Source: Chloroflexota bacterium (GTDB lineage Bacteria > Chloroflexota > Anaerolineae > Promineifilales > Promineifilaceae). From it: 64,000 nucleotides of DNA. Within the stretch, counting starts at the first letter, position 1; every line of letters starts with the position of its first letter. Below are positions 1 through 8,461 of the stretch, in pieces. The notes beneath the pieces are model-generated. The model searched no databases. It was not told where the DNA came from and was given only the letters and a program-made list of their open reading frames with translations. Both the position numbers and the translations under genes were made by a program. Where the stretch lies: positions 64,001 through 128,000 of the forward strand of contig JACTMP010000063.1 of assembly GCA_014584575.1 (NCBI GenBank). The letters run 5' to 3'.

Positions 1-1
1 C

Positions 2-1501
2 AGTCCGTTGGAGGCCGATTTTATCAAAGCCAGCCAGGACCTCTTGCAACGGGAAGAGGAAGAGAAAGAAGCCGTTCGCCGCCGTGAATTGGAGCAGGCG
101 CGGGCGCTGGCTGCCGAACAAAGCCGCCTGGCCCGTGAGCAAAAACAACTGGCCGAAGAGCAGCGGTTACGGGCTGAGGCCCAGGCCGTGGCTGCCCAAC
201 GTGCCCGCAACTTCACCATTGCCCTGGTGGCCATCCTGATTCTGGTCCTTGTGGGCGCGGCGGCCATTGTCCGTTCGGTGCAGGCGAGTGCCGCCGCCGA
301 AGAAAGCGCCCGGATTGCCGCCGAAAATGAGGCGTCGGCCACGCAATCTGCTTTGGAAGCGCAAATCATCGCCATTACTGCCCAGGCGGTTGCCGTGGCC
401 AGCACGGCCCAATCGGAAGAAGCATCAGCCAGCAATGCAACGGCCACAGGAGAAGCTGTCATCCAACAGACGGTAGCGGCCGAACGAGCGGTGGAGCAAA
501 ACCGGGGTACCAGCACGGCCGTAGCCGCCACTGCCACCGCCGATTTCCAGATCGCCGTCGCCACGGCCACCCAGGCTGCCCGTGTCACTGCCACCGGCAC
601 AGGTGGTGGTGGTGGTGGCGGCGGTGGCGGCGACGATGGGACGCAACCCACCAGCACACCTGACGCCGCTGCCCTCAGCCTGGAGGCACAGCTACAGGCA
701 TTTGTGCGTGAACAAGACAACATGCCCATGCTGTACATCACCGGCGGTTCTTTCATCATGGGCGTCAACGCCGACGCCAATAATCTGGATGAACAGCCAC
801 CCCACGAGGTGATAGTGCCCAGCTTCTATCTGGATCGTTTTGAAGTAAGCATCCAGCAATATGCCGATTTTCTGAACCGGCAAGGGGGGAATCGGGGCAT
901 GTGTGGCGGTTTTGATTGTGTCAAAACATTGGTGGATACACAGTGGGCCAACCTGCTCAACAACTTTGGCGTCTTTGAACCGCGCCCCGGTACCGCCAGT
1001 TTTCCCATCACCTGGGTAAGCTGGTATGGCGCAGACAGCTACTGTCGCTCCGTCGGGCGGCGGCTGCCCACGGAAGCGGAGTGGGAATATGCAGCCAGGG
1101 GGTTAGACGGCCGTACCTACCCCTGGGGTAACGAGCCGCCCATCCCGTATGAGAATGCCATCTTTGGCAACGAACTACAAGATTTCCCCACTGCCTTCCG
1201 ACCAGTAGATGCGCTGCCCCAGGGCGTCAGCCCCTTTGGTATTTTTGGCATGGCTGGCGGCGCGGCCGAGTGGGTGACAGACTGGTATCAGACCGACTAC
1301 TATCTGTTACAGCCCTCTTCCCACCTGCCCAACGAGAACAGCGCTTCCGGCCAGCGCGTGGTGCGCGGTGGCTCCTGGCTGGACCCCGCCGATGAGCTCC
1401 GCACCACCAATCGCGGCCGTTTTGCGCCGGCCGTACAAACCGTCAACAATACAGCCTATGCCGGCGTCGGCTTTCGCTGCGCCCAAGACGCGAATAATTA
1501 G
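2..1501 (+). CDS. C-terminal part of a STAND-type membrane protein with FGE-sulfatase-like domain
   Basis: The reading frame is open at the window edge, so this is the 3' part of a longer gene. Visible in order are a charged coiled coil (about residues 1-65 from the edge), one transmembrane helix (about 68-90), an Ala/Thr-rich coil, a poly-Gly linker and an FGE-sulfatase/SUMF1-type domain (about 235-495) with motifs GGSFIMG, RLPTEAEWEYAARG, YPWGN, GMAGGAAEWV, RVVRGGSW and GFRCA. The coil-TM segment matches the same region of the next gene, so a STAND NTPase probably lies upstream of the edge. The catalytic Cys pair that follows GGSW in true formylglycine-generating enzymes is absent (GGSWLDPADELR), so the domain is more likely a binding module than an enzyme. 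Confidence 0.85.
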   Translation, partial: SPLEADFIKASQDLLQREEEEKEAVRRRELEQARALAAEQSRLAREQKQLAEEQRLRAEAQAVAAQRARNFTIALVAILILVLVGAAAIVRSVQASAAAEESARIAAENEASATQSALEAQIIAITAQAVAVASTAQSEEASASNATATGEAVIQQTVAAERAVEQNRGTSTAVAATATADFQIAVATATQAARVTATGTGGGGGGGGGGDDGTQPTSTPDAAALSLEAQLQAFVREQDNMPMLYITGGSFIMGVNADANNLDEQPPHEVIVPSFYLDRFEVSIQQYADFLNRQGGNRGMCGGFDCVKTLVDTQWANLLNNFGVFEPRPGTASFPITWVSWYGADSYCRSVGRRLPTEAEWEYAARGLDGRTYPWGNEPPIPYENAIFGNELQDFPTAFRPVDALPQGVSPFGIFGMAGGAAEWVTDWYQTDYYLLQPSSHLPNENSASGQRVVRGGSWLDPADELRTTNRGRFAPAVQTVNNTAYAGVGFRCAQDANN

Positions 1502-1510
1502 CTCCCCAAG

Positions 1511-1540
1511 AGCTGACAGGTCTCTGAAGACCTGTCAGCT
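1511..1540. repeat. Hairpin repeat of the ACCTGTCAGGT family, copy 1
   Basis: A perfect 13-bp inverted repeat (arms 1511-1523 and 1528-1540, 4-nt loop) lies between the two STAND genes. Related hairpins occur at 18362, 45855 and 52596. All share ACCTGTCAGGT or GACAGGT cores. It could form an RNA hairpin between the two cistrons. Confidence 0.85.
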
Positions 1541-1560
1541 CTATCTCACGAGGAAGTGTA

Positions 1561-4500
1561 GTGACCCAAGCAACCCCCTTCGCCACCCTGAACGAATTGC
1601 GGACGGCGCATCGTGATCTGTTGCAAGAGCGCCGCAATGAAAATGTAAACAATTCTCTGCTGCTCGAACAGATCAGATTGTTTATCGAACGCGGGCAGGC
1701 CACCGGTGTTTTTTTGCCCGGCGAAGATGAGCGGTGGGAAGCGCAAAATCTACTCGACTTTTGGTCAAATGAAATCTACCATCTGACCCAGGAAGACGTT
1801 GCGGCTACCCTGGTGGAATATGACCCCGCACAGGCGCCGGAACTGGAAGACAGCCTGTGTCCGTACATCGGGCTGGATCCATTTGACACGGCCGTACATA
1901 ACCTCTTCTTTGGCCGCGAACCCCTCATCAAGAGCATGGTAGAGCGGCTGGCGAGCAATCGTTTCCTGGCCCTTTCTGGCCCCTCCGGCAGCGGCAAAAC
2001 CTCGCTGGTATTGGCCGGGTTACTGCCCGCCTTGCAATTGGGGGGTGTATCTGGCAGCCAGGAGTGGCTTTACTTGCCGCCACTGGTGCCGGGTTCTGAC
2101 CCCATTGCCAGCCTCATCCGCCTGCTGCGCACCGCCGACAACACCGGCGGTTGGGTCACGGAAACCACCGATAAATTGTTGAGCGAACCGGCCACGTTGA
2201 CCAATCTCATTAACCGGCGGGCGCAGGGGCGGCGCGCCCTCTTTTTTGTGGACCAGTTTGAAGAGATTTTTACACTGTGCCAGGATCAGGTGCGGCGGCA
2301 GGCGTTTATAGACGCCTTGTTATATCTGGTGCAATCAGAGGCAGATCAGCATTTGCTGGTCATCACCATGCGCACCGATCTGGAAAGCAATTTGCTGCGA
2401 AAGGCGGATTTCCATGCCGCCTACGTCACGGCGCAACTGCGCGTGACGACCATGAATGCTGCCGAACTGCGGCAGGCCATCCAGCAGCCGGCCGAACTGG
2501 TGGGGCTTAAATTTGAAGACGGGCTGGTGGAGCAGTTGGTTAGCGATGTATTGGGTGAGCCGGCGGCGCTGCCCCTGCTGCAATTTACGCTGCTTAAATT
2601 GTGGGAAAAGCGCGACCGCAACCGCGTGACCTGGCAGGCCTACACCGAACTGGGCGGCGGGCGCGACGCGCTGGCGAACAGCGCCGACCGCCTCTATAAC
2701 AATTTGAACCCGGCCGAACAGCGTATCGCCCGGCGCGTTTTGCTGAAAATGGTGCGCCCCACGCAAGGGCTGGATGTGGTGCGCAACCGCATCCAGCGGC
2801 AGCAATTGTATGAACCGACGTTGGGCGCGGCGCGGGTGGATTATGTGGTCAACCATTTTGCCAGGGAACGGCTGATCCGCCTGACGCCGGGCGACACGCC
2901 GGAAACGGATCAGTTGGAGATTGCCCATGAAGCACTGGTACGCAACTGGCCGCGCCTGATTGGCTGGCTGGAAGAAGACAGGGTGGCGCTGCGCCACCGC
3001 CTGCGCCTGACGGAGATGGCTGAACAATGGGATGTCTTGGGCCGGGATGAAAGCGCCCTGCTGCGTGGCCTGGTGCTGGAAGAAGCGCAGCAATACCTGG
3101 ACTTGAGTGAACTGGAAAAGGCATTTGTGTCTGCCAGCCTCACGGCCGTCAAACAAGAAGAACTCGCTCGTGAAGCCGCCCGCCAGCGTGAACTGGATCA
3201 GGCGCGCCAGTTTGCCCGGCGGCTATCGCTGCTGGCGGTGGCGCTGGCCTTTGTCTTTTTGATCGCCCTCGGTTTTGCCATCCTGGCCCGCCAGAATGCC
3301 ATCGAAGCGGAACAAAACGCCCAGATTGCCCAGAATAATGCGGCGACGGCCGTCGCCAGTGAACAGGATGCCCAGGATGCCCAGGGCACGGCCGTTGCCA
3401 ATGCCAACATTGCCGCCCAAAACCAGGCCACCGCCGAAGCCGCCCAATCGCTGGCCGAAGCCAATGCCGCTCTGGCTGCCGCCGCCGAAGCCGAAGCCAA
3501 TCAGCAGCGCCAGATTGCCGAAAGCGAACGCGACCAGGCGGAAGTCAGCGCCCAGGCGGCCATTGAAGCCCGCGCCACTGCCGAAGCCAATGAGGAATTG
3601 GCCCAGGCCAACTTCCGGTTGGCGGCGGCGCGTGAACTGGCGGCGGCGGCTGTTTCCCAGTTAGGCAGCGACCCGCAGTTGAGCCTGCTGCTGGCATTTG
3701 AGGCAGTGCAAACTGCCCTCAGCGCCGGCGACTCGCCGCCGCCGGAAGCGACGGATACGCTCTTCCGGGCTGTGCAGGCGTCGCAACTGGTGTCTACGTT
3801 GGCCGGGCACACAGGTGGGGTGAATGATACGGCCGTCAGTCCAGACGGCCGTTGGGTAGCTACCGTCAGCGATGATACCACCGTCAAAATCTGGAACGCC
3901 GTCACCGGCCAGGAGGTGTTTACCCTGACCGGCCACCAGACCCCCATCACCAGCCTGGCCTTTTCGCCCAACAGCACCCACCTGGCGACCGGCAGCCTGG
4001 GCGGCCAGGTCATTGTGTGGGACGTATTGGCGGGTGCGTTGGTGCGCTCGATGCGCGGCGAAGACGATGGCGCGGTGCGGGCCGTAGCCTTTCATCCAGA
4101 CGGGGAACGGGTGGCGGCAGGCTACCAGGCAGGCACGGCGCGGGTATGGGATTTTGCCACCGGCCAATCCCTATTGCGCCAGTTTGAACATCGCCGCCCG
4201 GTGAATGATGTGCTGTTTTTGGATGATGGTGCGCGGCTGGTTACGGCCGGGGAAGATGGCATTGTGGTGGTGCAAAATAGCAGTTCCGGTATTCCCATTT
4301 TCTCGTTTGTGGCCGAATTTGACAGTGAAGGGCAGCCGGTGGCGGTGAATGACGTTGCCGCCAGCGCCGACGGCCGTCTGATTGCCGCCGCCAAAGCCAA
4401 CGGTATTGCCCGCGTCTGGGAAGGTGAAGAGCTGTTTACCACGTTTTCCGGGCATAATGGGCCGGTGACGGCCGTTGCCTTTACGGCAGATGGGTCGCGG

Positions 4501-5673
4501 CTGGCCACGGCCGGCGCCGACAGTTCCGCCAAAGTGTGGGACCTGGCCACGGGTCGGGCAATTTTGACGCTCTCCGGGCACAGCGGGGCGCTAACGGCCG
4601 TAGCTTTTTATCCCGATGGCGAGCGGTTGGTGACAGCGGGTACGGATGGTACCGCCCGCATCTGGAATGCGGAAACGGGGATGGAGCCGCTGGTGCTGAC
4701 GGCGCATCGTGGGGGGGTAAACAGTTTGCGGTTCAATGCGGCGGGCACGGCCGTGATCACCGCCAGCAACGATCAAACAGTGCGTATCTGGGACAGCGCC
4801 AATGGCGAAGTTTTGCAGGTGCTGACGGCGTTCAGCAGCGCCGTCAATGTGGCCGATTTTCATCCCACGCAGCCCATGATTGCCACCGCTTCCCAGGATA
4901 CCATTGTGCGCCTGTTTGACTCTATCAGCGGCGACCAATTGCGCCCGTATTTTCATCCCGATATTGTCAACGATCTGGTTTTTAGCCCGGATGGAGCCTG
5001 GTTGGCTACGGCTGGGCAGGATGGTGTTGTCCGGCTATGGGATGTGACCAGCCACGAGATTGGTCTGGAACTGGGTCATGCTGCGCCGGTAGCTACGGTG
5101 GCGTTTGATGCGGCAAGTGCGCGGTTGGTGGCTGCCAGTGGCGACACGGCCGTAATTTGGGATTTAACCACCGGGGAAAGCGCCCCACCCATTTCCGGCC
5201 ACAATGGGTTGATCCACCATGCTATTTTCAGCCCGGATGGCCTACGGCTGGCGACGGCGGGCGCGGATGGGTTGGTGAAATTGTGGGATTTGCAAAGTGG
5301 GGAACTGGTGCGCACTTATTCCGGCCACAGCGGGCCGGTGTTGTGGGTGGCGTTTAACAGTGACGGCTCTCAGTTGGCAACGGCCAGTGTGGACCGGACG
5401 GCGCGGTTGTGGGATGTGGCCACGGGCAATGTGCTGCGTACGATTCCAGGGCATACGTCGGCGGTCACGGCCGTCGCTTTTAGCCCCGATAACGCCTCGC
5501 TGGCTTCGGCCAGCCTGGACAGCACGGCCCGCATCACCCCGCTGACGACGATGGCTGTTTTGCTGGCGCAGGCGTGGGGGCGTCTGGCCCGGCCTCTTTC
5601 CCCGGCTCAGTGTGCGCAGTATTTACACGGACGGCCGTGTTTCACCATTGATATTAGTGGGCCGCCGCCGTAG
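1561..5673 (+). CDS. nSTAND NTPase with transmembrane helix and 14 WD40 repeats
   Basis: A 1370-residue protein with GTG start. An N-terminal helical segment (1-100) precedes the typical nSTAND entry motif CPYIGLDPF...FFGRE, Walker A GPSGSGKT (about 140-147) and Walker B LFFVDQFEE (about 227-236). A coiled coil, a TM helix (about 555-577) and an Ala-rich coil follow. From about residue 741 to the end I count 14 WD40 repeats (GH...WD pattern), enough for two seven-bladed propellers. The predicted topology places NTPase and propellers on opposite sides of the membrane. Such proteins are signalling ATPases in which the repeats sense a ligand and the NTPase oligomerises. The role here is inferred. 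The coil-TM segment is paralogous to the preceding gene, 60 bp upstream. Confidence 0.92.
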   Translation: MTQATPFATLNELRTAHRDLLQERRNENVNNSLLLEQIRLFIERGQATGVFLPGEDERWEAQNLLDFWSNEIYHLTQEDVAATLVEYDPAQAPELEDSLCPYIGLDPFDTAVHNLFFGREPLIKSMVERLASNRFLALSGPSGSGKTSLVLAGLLPALQLGGVSGSQEWLYLPPLVPGSDPIASLIRLLRTADNTGGWVTETTDKLLSEPATLTNLINRRAQGRRALFFVDQFEEIFTLCQDQVRRQAFIDALLYLVQSEADQHLLVITMRTDLESNLLRKADFHAAYVTAQLRVTTMNAAELRQAIQQPAELVGLKFEDGLVEQLVSDVLGEPAALPLLQFTLLKLWEKRDRNRVTWQAYTELGGGRDALANSADRLYNNLNPAEQRIARRVLLKMVRPTQGLDVVRNRIQRQQLYEPTLGAARVDYVVNHFARERLIRLTPGDTPETDQLEIAHEALVRNWPRLIGWLEEDRVALRHRLRLTEMAEQWDVLGRDESALLRGLVLEEAQQYLDLSELEKAFVSASLTAVKQEELAREAARQRELDQARQFARRLSLLAVALAFVFLIALGFAILARQNAIEAEQNAQIAQNNAATAVASEQDAQDAQGTAVANANIAAQNQATAEAAQSLAEANAALAAAAEAEANQQRQIAESERDQAEVSAQAAIEARATAEANEELAQANFRLAAARELAAAAVSQLGSDPQLSLLLAFEAVQTALSAGDSPPPEATDTLFRAVQASQLVSTLAGHTGGVNDTAVSPDGRWVATVSDDTTVKIWNAVTGQEVFTLTGHQTPITSLAFSPNSTHLATGSLGGQVIVWDVLAGALVRSMRGEDDGAVRAVAFHPDGERVAAGYQAGTARVWDFATGQSLLRQFEHRRPVNDVLFLDDGARLVTAGEDGIVVVQNSSSGIPIFSFVAEFDSEGQPVAVNDVAASADGRLIAAAKANGIARVWEGEELFTTFSGHNGPVTAVAFTADGSRLATAGADSSAKVWDLATGRAILTLSGHSGALTAVAFYPDGERLVTAGTDGTARIWNAETGMEPLVLTAHRGGVNSLRFNAAGTAVITASNDQTVRIWDSANGEVLQVLTAFSSAVNVADFHPTQPMIATASQDTIVRLFDSISGDQLRPYFHPDIVNDLVFSPDGAWLATAGQDGVVRLWDVTSHEIGLELGHAAPVATVAFDAASARLVAASGDTAVIWDLTTGESAPPISGHNGLIHHAIFSPDGLRLATAGADGLVKLWDLQSGELVRTYSGHSGPVLWVAFNSDGSQLATASVDRTARLWDVATGNVLRTIPGHTSAVTAVAFSPDNASLASASLDSTARITPLTTMAVLLAQAWGRLARPLSPAQCAQYLHGRPCFTIDISGPPP

Positions 5674-5701
5674 GAACAAAAATAAAATCACTTGCAGAAC
5701 T

Positions 5702-5738
5702 GAGATTGGAGAATGGAGAATGGAGATTGGGAGATTAA
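5702..5738. repeat. Heptamer tandem array (GAGATTG/GAGAATG)
   Basis: About five imperfect 7-bp units of the type GAGAATG or GAGATTG lie between the nSTAND gene and the methyltransferase. This is one of about 18 loci with 7-8 bp period arrays in this window. Confidence 0.8.
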
Positions 5739-5759
5739 GCAGTTCACAAGGAAACTGAC

Positions 5760-6497
5760 ATGGCAACAAATTACGACGACATCGCAGACGAATATCTGCA
5801 AACAAAGGTGAACCCGATCAAGAAGTACAGCGAGGAGTTCACCTTTTTTCAGGTATTGGGGGATGTGGCCCAGCAGGCGGTTTTAGACCTGGCCTGCGGC
5901 GACGGGTATTACACGCGAGCGGTACGCCGCCAGGGAGCAGCGCCCGTCGTGGGCATAGACCTTTCCGCGGAGATGATCCGGCAGGCGGAAGCAGTGGAGG
6001 CAGCCGAGCCATTGGGCATTGAATATCGGGTAGGGGATGTGGCTAATTTGGGGGTGATTGGCGCGTTTGATGTGGTAACGGCCGTGTATCTACTGCAATA
6101 CGCCGCCACCGAAAGCGAACTACAGGGCATGGTAGACGCCATCTATGCCAATCTAAAACCGGGCGGCAGGGTGGTCATGGTCACGGGGCAGCCAAACCTG
6201 ACAGAGGCGCATCTGGCAGCCCAAATGCACTATGGGGTAACTATCAAGCCGCAAGGCTCGTTGGCCGACGGTGTGTGTATTGACACTACCATCCTTGTCC
6301 CGGAAGGGGCGGTGACGTTCACCAACCACCACTGGACAAAAGCGGCCTATGCCCATGTATTCCAACAGGCCGGCTTTCAACCGCTGGTCTGGTATCCCAT
6401 GCAGATTTCGGCCGAAGGGCTGGCGCAATATCCGGCCGAATACTGGCGGCCTTACCAGCAATATCCGGCCATTGCGGTGGTGTCTGCCGCCAGATGA
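5760..6497 (+). CDS. Class I SAM-dependent methyltransferase
   Basis: A 245-residue soluble protein with the SAM-binding motif VLDLACGDGYYTR (about 40-52) followed by an acidic strand end (VVGIDLSAEM) and a motif-IV-like segment (FDVVTAVYLLQYA). It looks like a Methyltransf_11/25-type small-molecule methyltransferase. The substrate cannot be told. The ATG has AAGGA 8 nt upstream. The gene is convergent with the next one and shares a hairpin with it. Confidence 0.85.
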   Translation: MATNYDDIADEYLQTKVNPIKKYSEEFTFFQVLGDVAQQAVLDLACGDGYYTRAVRRQGAAPVVGIDLSAEMIRQAEAVEAAEPLGIEYRVGDVANLGVIGAFDVVTAVYLLQYAATESELQGMVDAIYANLKPGGRVVMVTGQPNLTEAHLAAQMHYGVTIKPQGSLADGVCIDTTILVPEGAVTFTNHHWTKAAYAHVFQQAGFQPLVWYPMQISAEGLAQYPAEYWRPYQQYPAIAVVSAAR

Positions 6498-6498
6498 T

Positions 6499-6527
6499 GT
6501 AGAGACGTTGCAAGGCAACGTCTCTAC
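6499..6527. terminator. Bidirectional terminator-like hairpin
   Basis: A perfect 12-bp stem (6499-6510 with 6516-6527, 5-nt loop) starts just after the methyltransferase stop and overlaps the last codons and stop of the convergent flavoprotein gene. Its position suits termination from both sides. It has no long T run, so it may instead be a dispersed palindromic repeat. Confidence 0.6.
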
Positions 6528-7192
6528 TTGAACGAGGTGATTTGTTCCAGGGGTTTTTTGGTGATGGCGGGGACTTGCACGTTTTCCACCGGGTAGCCGA
6601 CGACGAGGATGAGGTACGGCCGTTCGTTTTTCGGCCGGCCCAATATCTCATTCAAAAAGCCCATGGGGCTGGGGGTGTGGGTGAGGGTGGCTAAACCGGC
6701 CATGTGGCAGGCCGCTACCAAAAAGCCGGTGGCGATTCCCACCGATTCCTGCACATAATAATGTTTAACCTGTTCCCCGTCTTCCCGCACGGAATAACTT
6801 TGAGCCATGACCACAATTAAGATTGGCGCTTCTTCTAAAAATGGTTTGTGCCAGTCGGTGGCAAATGGCTCCAGCGCTTGCAGCCACTCTTTGGGGGCGC
6901 GGCGTTCATAAAAGTCGCGTTCTTCCTCTTCAGCAGCGGCCCGGATTTGTTTTTTGATAGCCGGATCGGAAACTACGACAAAGTGCCAGGGCTGTAAATT
7001 GGCGCCGTTGGGCGCAGTTCCGGCTGTCAGGATACATTGTTCAATAACTTCACGCGGTACCTCCCGGTTGGAGTATTCGCGCACCGTGCGCCGCCGCCGC
7101 ATGATGGTGTAAAATTCGGCGGCCCGCTGCTGCATTTCCGCTTCGGGGTACTCTTGATAATCGGTATGGGGTACAAATTTAGCTTCGCTCAT
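6524..7192 (-). CDS. Iodotyrosine deiodinase-like flavoprotein (nitroreductase superfamily)
   Basis: A 222-residue protein of the FMN-dependent nitroreductase fold. RRRRTVREYSN and GTAPNGANLQPWHF form the FMN-binding regions. The family resembles iodotyrosine deiodinase (IYD): the active-site lid pattern E-x3-Y (ERDFY) followed by a Lys in TDWHKPFLEEAPIL corresponds to the IYD Glu-Tyr-Lys triad that binds halotyrosine zwitterions. HYYVQESVGIA and RPYLILVVGYP are also typical of that branch. Reductive dehalogenation or a related FMN reduction is likely. The physiological substrate in bacteria is uncertain. The start ATG is at 7192, divergent from the next gene. Confidence 0.8.
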   Translation of the reverse strand: MSEAKFVPHTDYQEYPEAEMQQRAAEFYTIMRRRRTVREYSNREVPREVIEQCILTAGTAPNGANLQPWHFVVVSDPAIKKQIRAAAEEEERDFYERRAPKEWLQALEPFATDWHKPFLEEAPILIVVMAQSYSVREDGEQVKHYYVQESVGIATGFLVAACHMAGLATLTHTPSPMGFLNEILGRPKNERPYLILVVGYPVENVQVPAITKKPLEQITSFK

Positions 7193-7295
7193 GTTGAATC
7201 AATCTCCCTGCCTGATGTGGGGTGGATAATAGCGGAATTTTCCACGAATGACCACGTATAACATGAGTAGCAGGTTAATCGCATACTCAATTCCC

Positions 7296-7409
7296 GGCGA
7301 TTAAAATCGCAGCTACAAAAGGCAAAGCCCACCTTCGTGGGCTGGGTGTCCGCTGGGTTTCAGTCGGCGAAGGCCGACTTTGCTTTTTGTTGGTGCAGAT
7401 TTATCTGCC
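7296..7409 (+). repeat. Composite palindromic element, core-only copy
   Basis: This is the core of the element found complete at 52428 and 55433. It is a chain of four palindromes or hairpins: GGCGATTAAAATCGC, AGCCCACCTTCGTGGGCT, AGTCGGCGAAGGCCGACT and GCAGATTTATCTGC. The terminal inverted repeats of the full copies are missing or degraded here. It fills most of the gap before the esterase gene. Confidence 0.85.
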
Positions 7410-7439
7410 CTGTGGCGGGCACTTGCCCAGAGGAACGGT

Positions 7440-8369
7440 ATGAAAAACAGATGTTGGATTGTTATTTTGTGGTTGCTGGTGGCGTGTAGTCAGGTGTCAC
7501 CTGAACCCGCACCCACCGCTACGCCTGAACCTACCCCCACGCCAACCCCGCTCCCCACACCGACGTTTGAAGCGGCCAGACTGGGTAGCGCGGAATTGGA
7601 TGTGACCTACTGTTCGCCCGACGGCCGTGCCCAAAAACTGGACATCTACTTTCCGGCGTCGGGCGGCCCGTGGCCGGTGCTGCTCTATGTGCATGGCGGT
7701 AGCTGGCGCGAGGGAGCCAAAGCAGAAGGGGAGGGGTGGCGCGGCCTGAATGAACAGGGGATTCTGGTGGCCTCCGTCAATTACCGCATGGCGGCCGAGG
7801 GCAAATTTCCGGTGATGATTGAGGATGTGCAGTGTGCGGTGCGCTACCTGCGGGCGCACAGTGCCGAATACAACATTGACCCGGATCGCATCGCGGCGGT
7901 GGGGGCCAGCGCGGGGGCGCATCTGGTGGCGCTGTTGGGCACGGCCGATGAGACGGCCGTGTGGGATCAGAGCGAGTATGCCGGGCAATCCAGCCGGGTG
8001 CAGGCGGTGATTACGCTGGCCGGGCTGTTTGACTTCACCGTTGATCTGCCCAGCGGCATTAATTCCGCGATTTATTATGCGTTTGGCGGGCTGGCGGGGG
8101 ATGGTTCGCCGGAAATGGCGGCGGCCAGCCCGGTGACGTACATTTCGGCCGATGACCCCCCTTTCCTGATTTTGCATGGGGATATTGATGGGGTAGCGCC
8201 GGTGGCCCAGAGCGAGATTTTGCATGAACGGCTGACGGCCGTTGGTGTGCCGTCTACGCTGGTGATTGTGCAAAACGGCGACCATAGTCTGGGCGGGGCC
8301 AATGCTACCCCCACGCAGGCGGAGATCAATGAGATCATCAATGCTTTTCTGGCCGAGATTTTTGAATAA
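7440..8369 (+). CDS. Lipoprotein alpha/beta-hydrolase (esterase/BD-FAE-like)
   Basis: A 309-residue protein with a lipoprotein signal peptide (ILWLLVACSQ, Cys at about 17), a Pro/Thr-rich linker and an alpha/beta-hydrolase domain. The oxyanion motif HGGSW, the nucleophile elbow GASAGAH, the acid in HGDIDGVAP and His in GDHSLGG are all present, so it should be catalytically active on esters, probably at the cell surface. I chose the ATG at 7440 because AGAGGAA precedes it and the lipobox then falls in the normal place. Longer readings start inside the upstream repeat. Confidence 0.88.
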   Translation: MKNRCWIVILWLLVACSQVSPEPAPTATPEPTPTPTPLPTPTFEAARLGSAELDVTYCSPDGRAQKLDIYFPASGGPWPVLLYVHGGSWREGAKAEGEGWRGLNEQGILVASVNYRMAAEGKFPVMIEDVQCAVRYLRAHSAEYNIDPDRIAAVGASAGAHLVALLGTADETAVWDQSEYAGQSSRVQAVITLAGLFDFTVDLPSGINSAIYYAFGGLAGDGSPEMAAASPVTYISADDPPFLILHGDIDGVAPVAQSEILHERLTAVGVPSTLVIVQNGDHSLGGANATPTQAEINEIINAFLAEIFE

Positions 8370-8378
8370 CAACTGTTC

Positions 8379-8425
8379 GTAGTAGGCGATTTATCGCCGT
8401 TGGCAGGCGATAAATCGCCTACTAC
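8379..8425. repeat. Palindromic hairpin (GTAGTAGGCGATTTATCGCC type)
   Basis: A perfect 20-bp inverted repeat (8379-8398 and 8406-8425, 7-nt loop) just downstream of the esterase gene. Shorter relatives built on GGCGATTT/AAATCGCC occur at 39673 and 60148. It may act as a transcription terminator or a mobile palindrome. Confidence 0.8.
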
Positions 8426-8461
8426 AAACCTGATGAATGCGGTTTTTGAGGAGAAATGGAG

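Noticed and set aside
1050..1500. Diversity-generating retroelement variable region in the FGE-like domain
   Set aside because: The domain type is right, but no reverse transcriptase or template repeat is visible in the window, so nothing supports an active retroelement here.
2335..3156. 273-residue minus-strand open frame
   Set aside because: Antisense to the nSTAND gene, whose motifs are intact. The antisense translation is low-complexity and basic.
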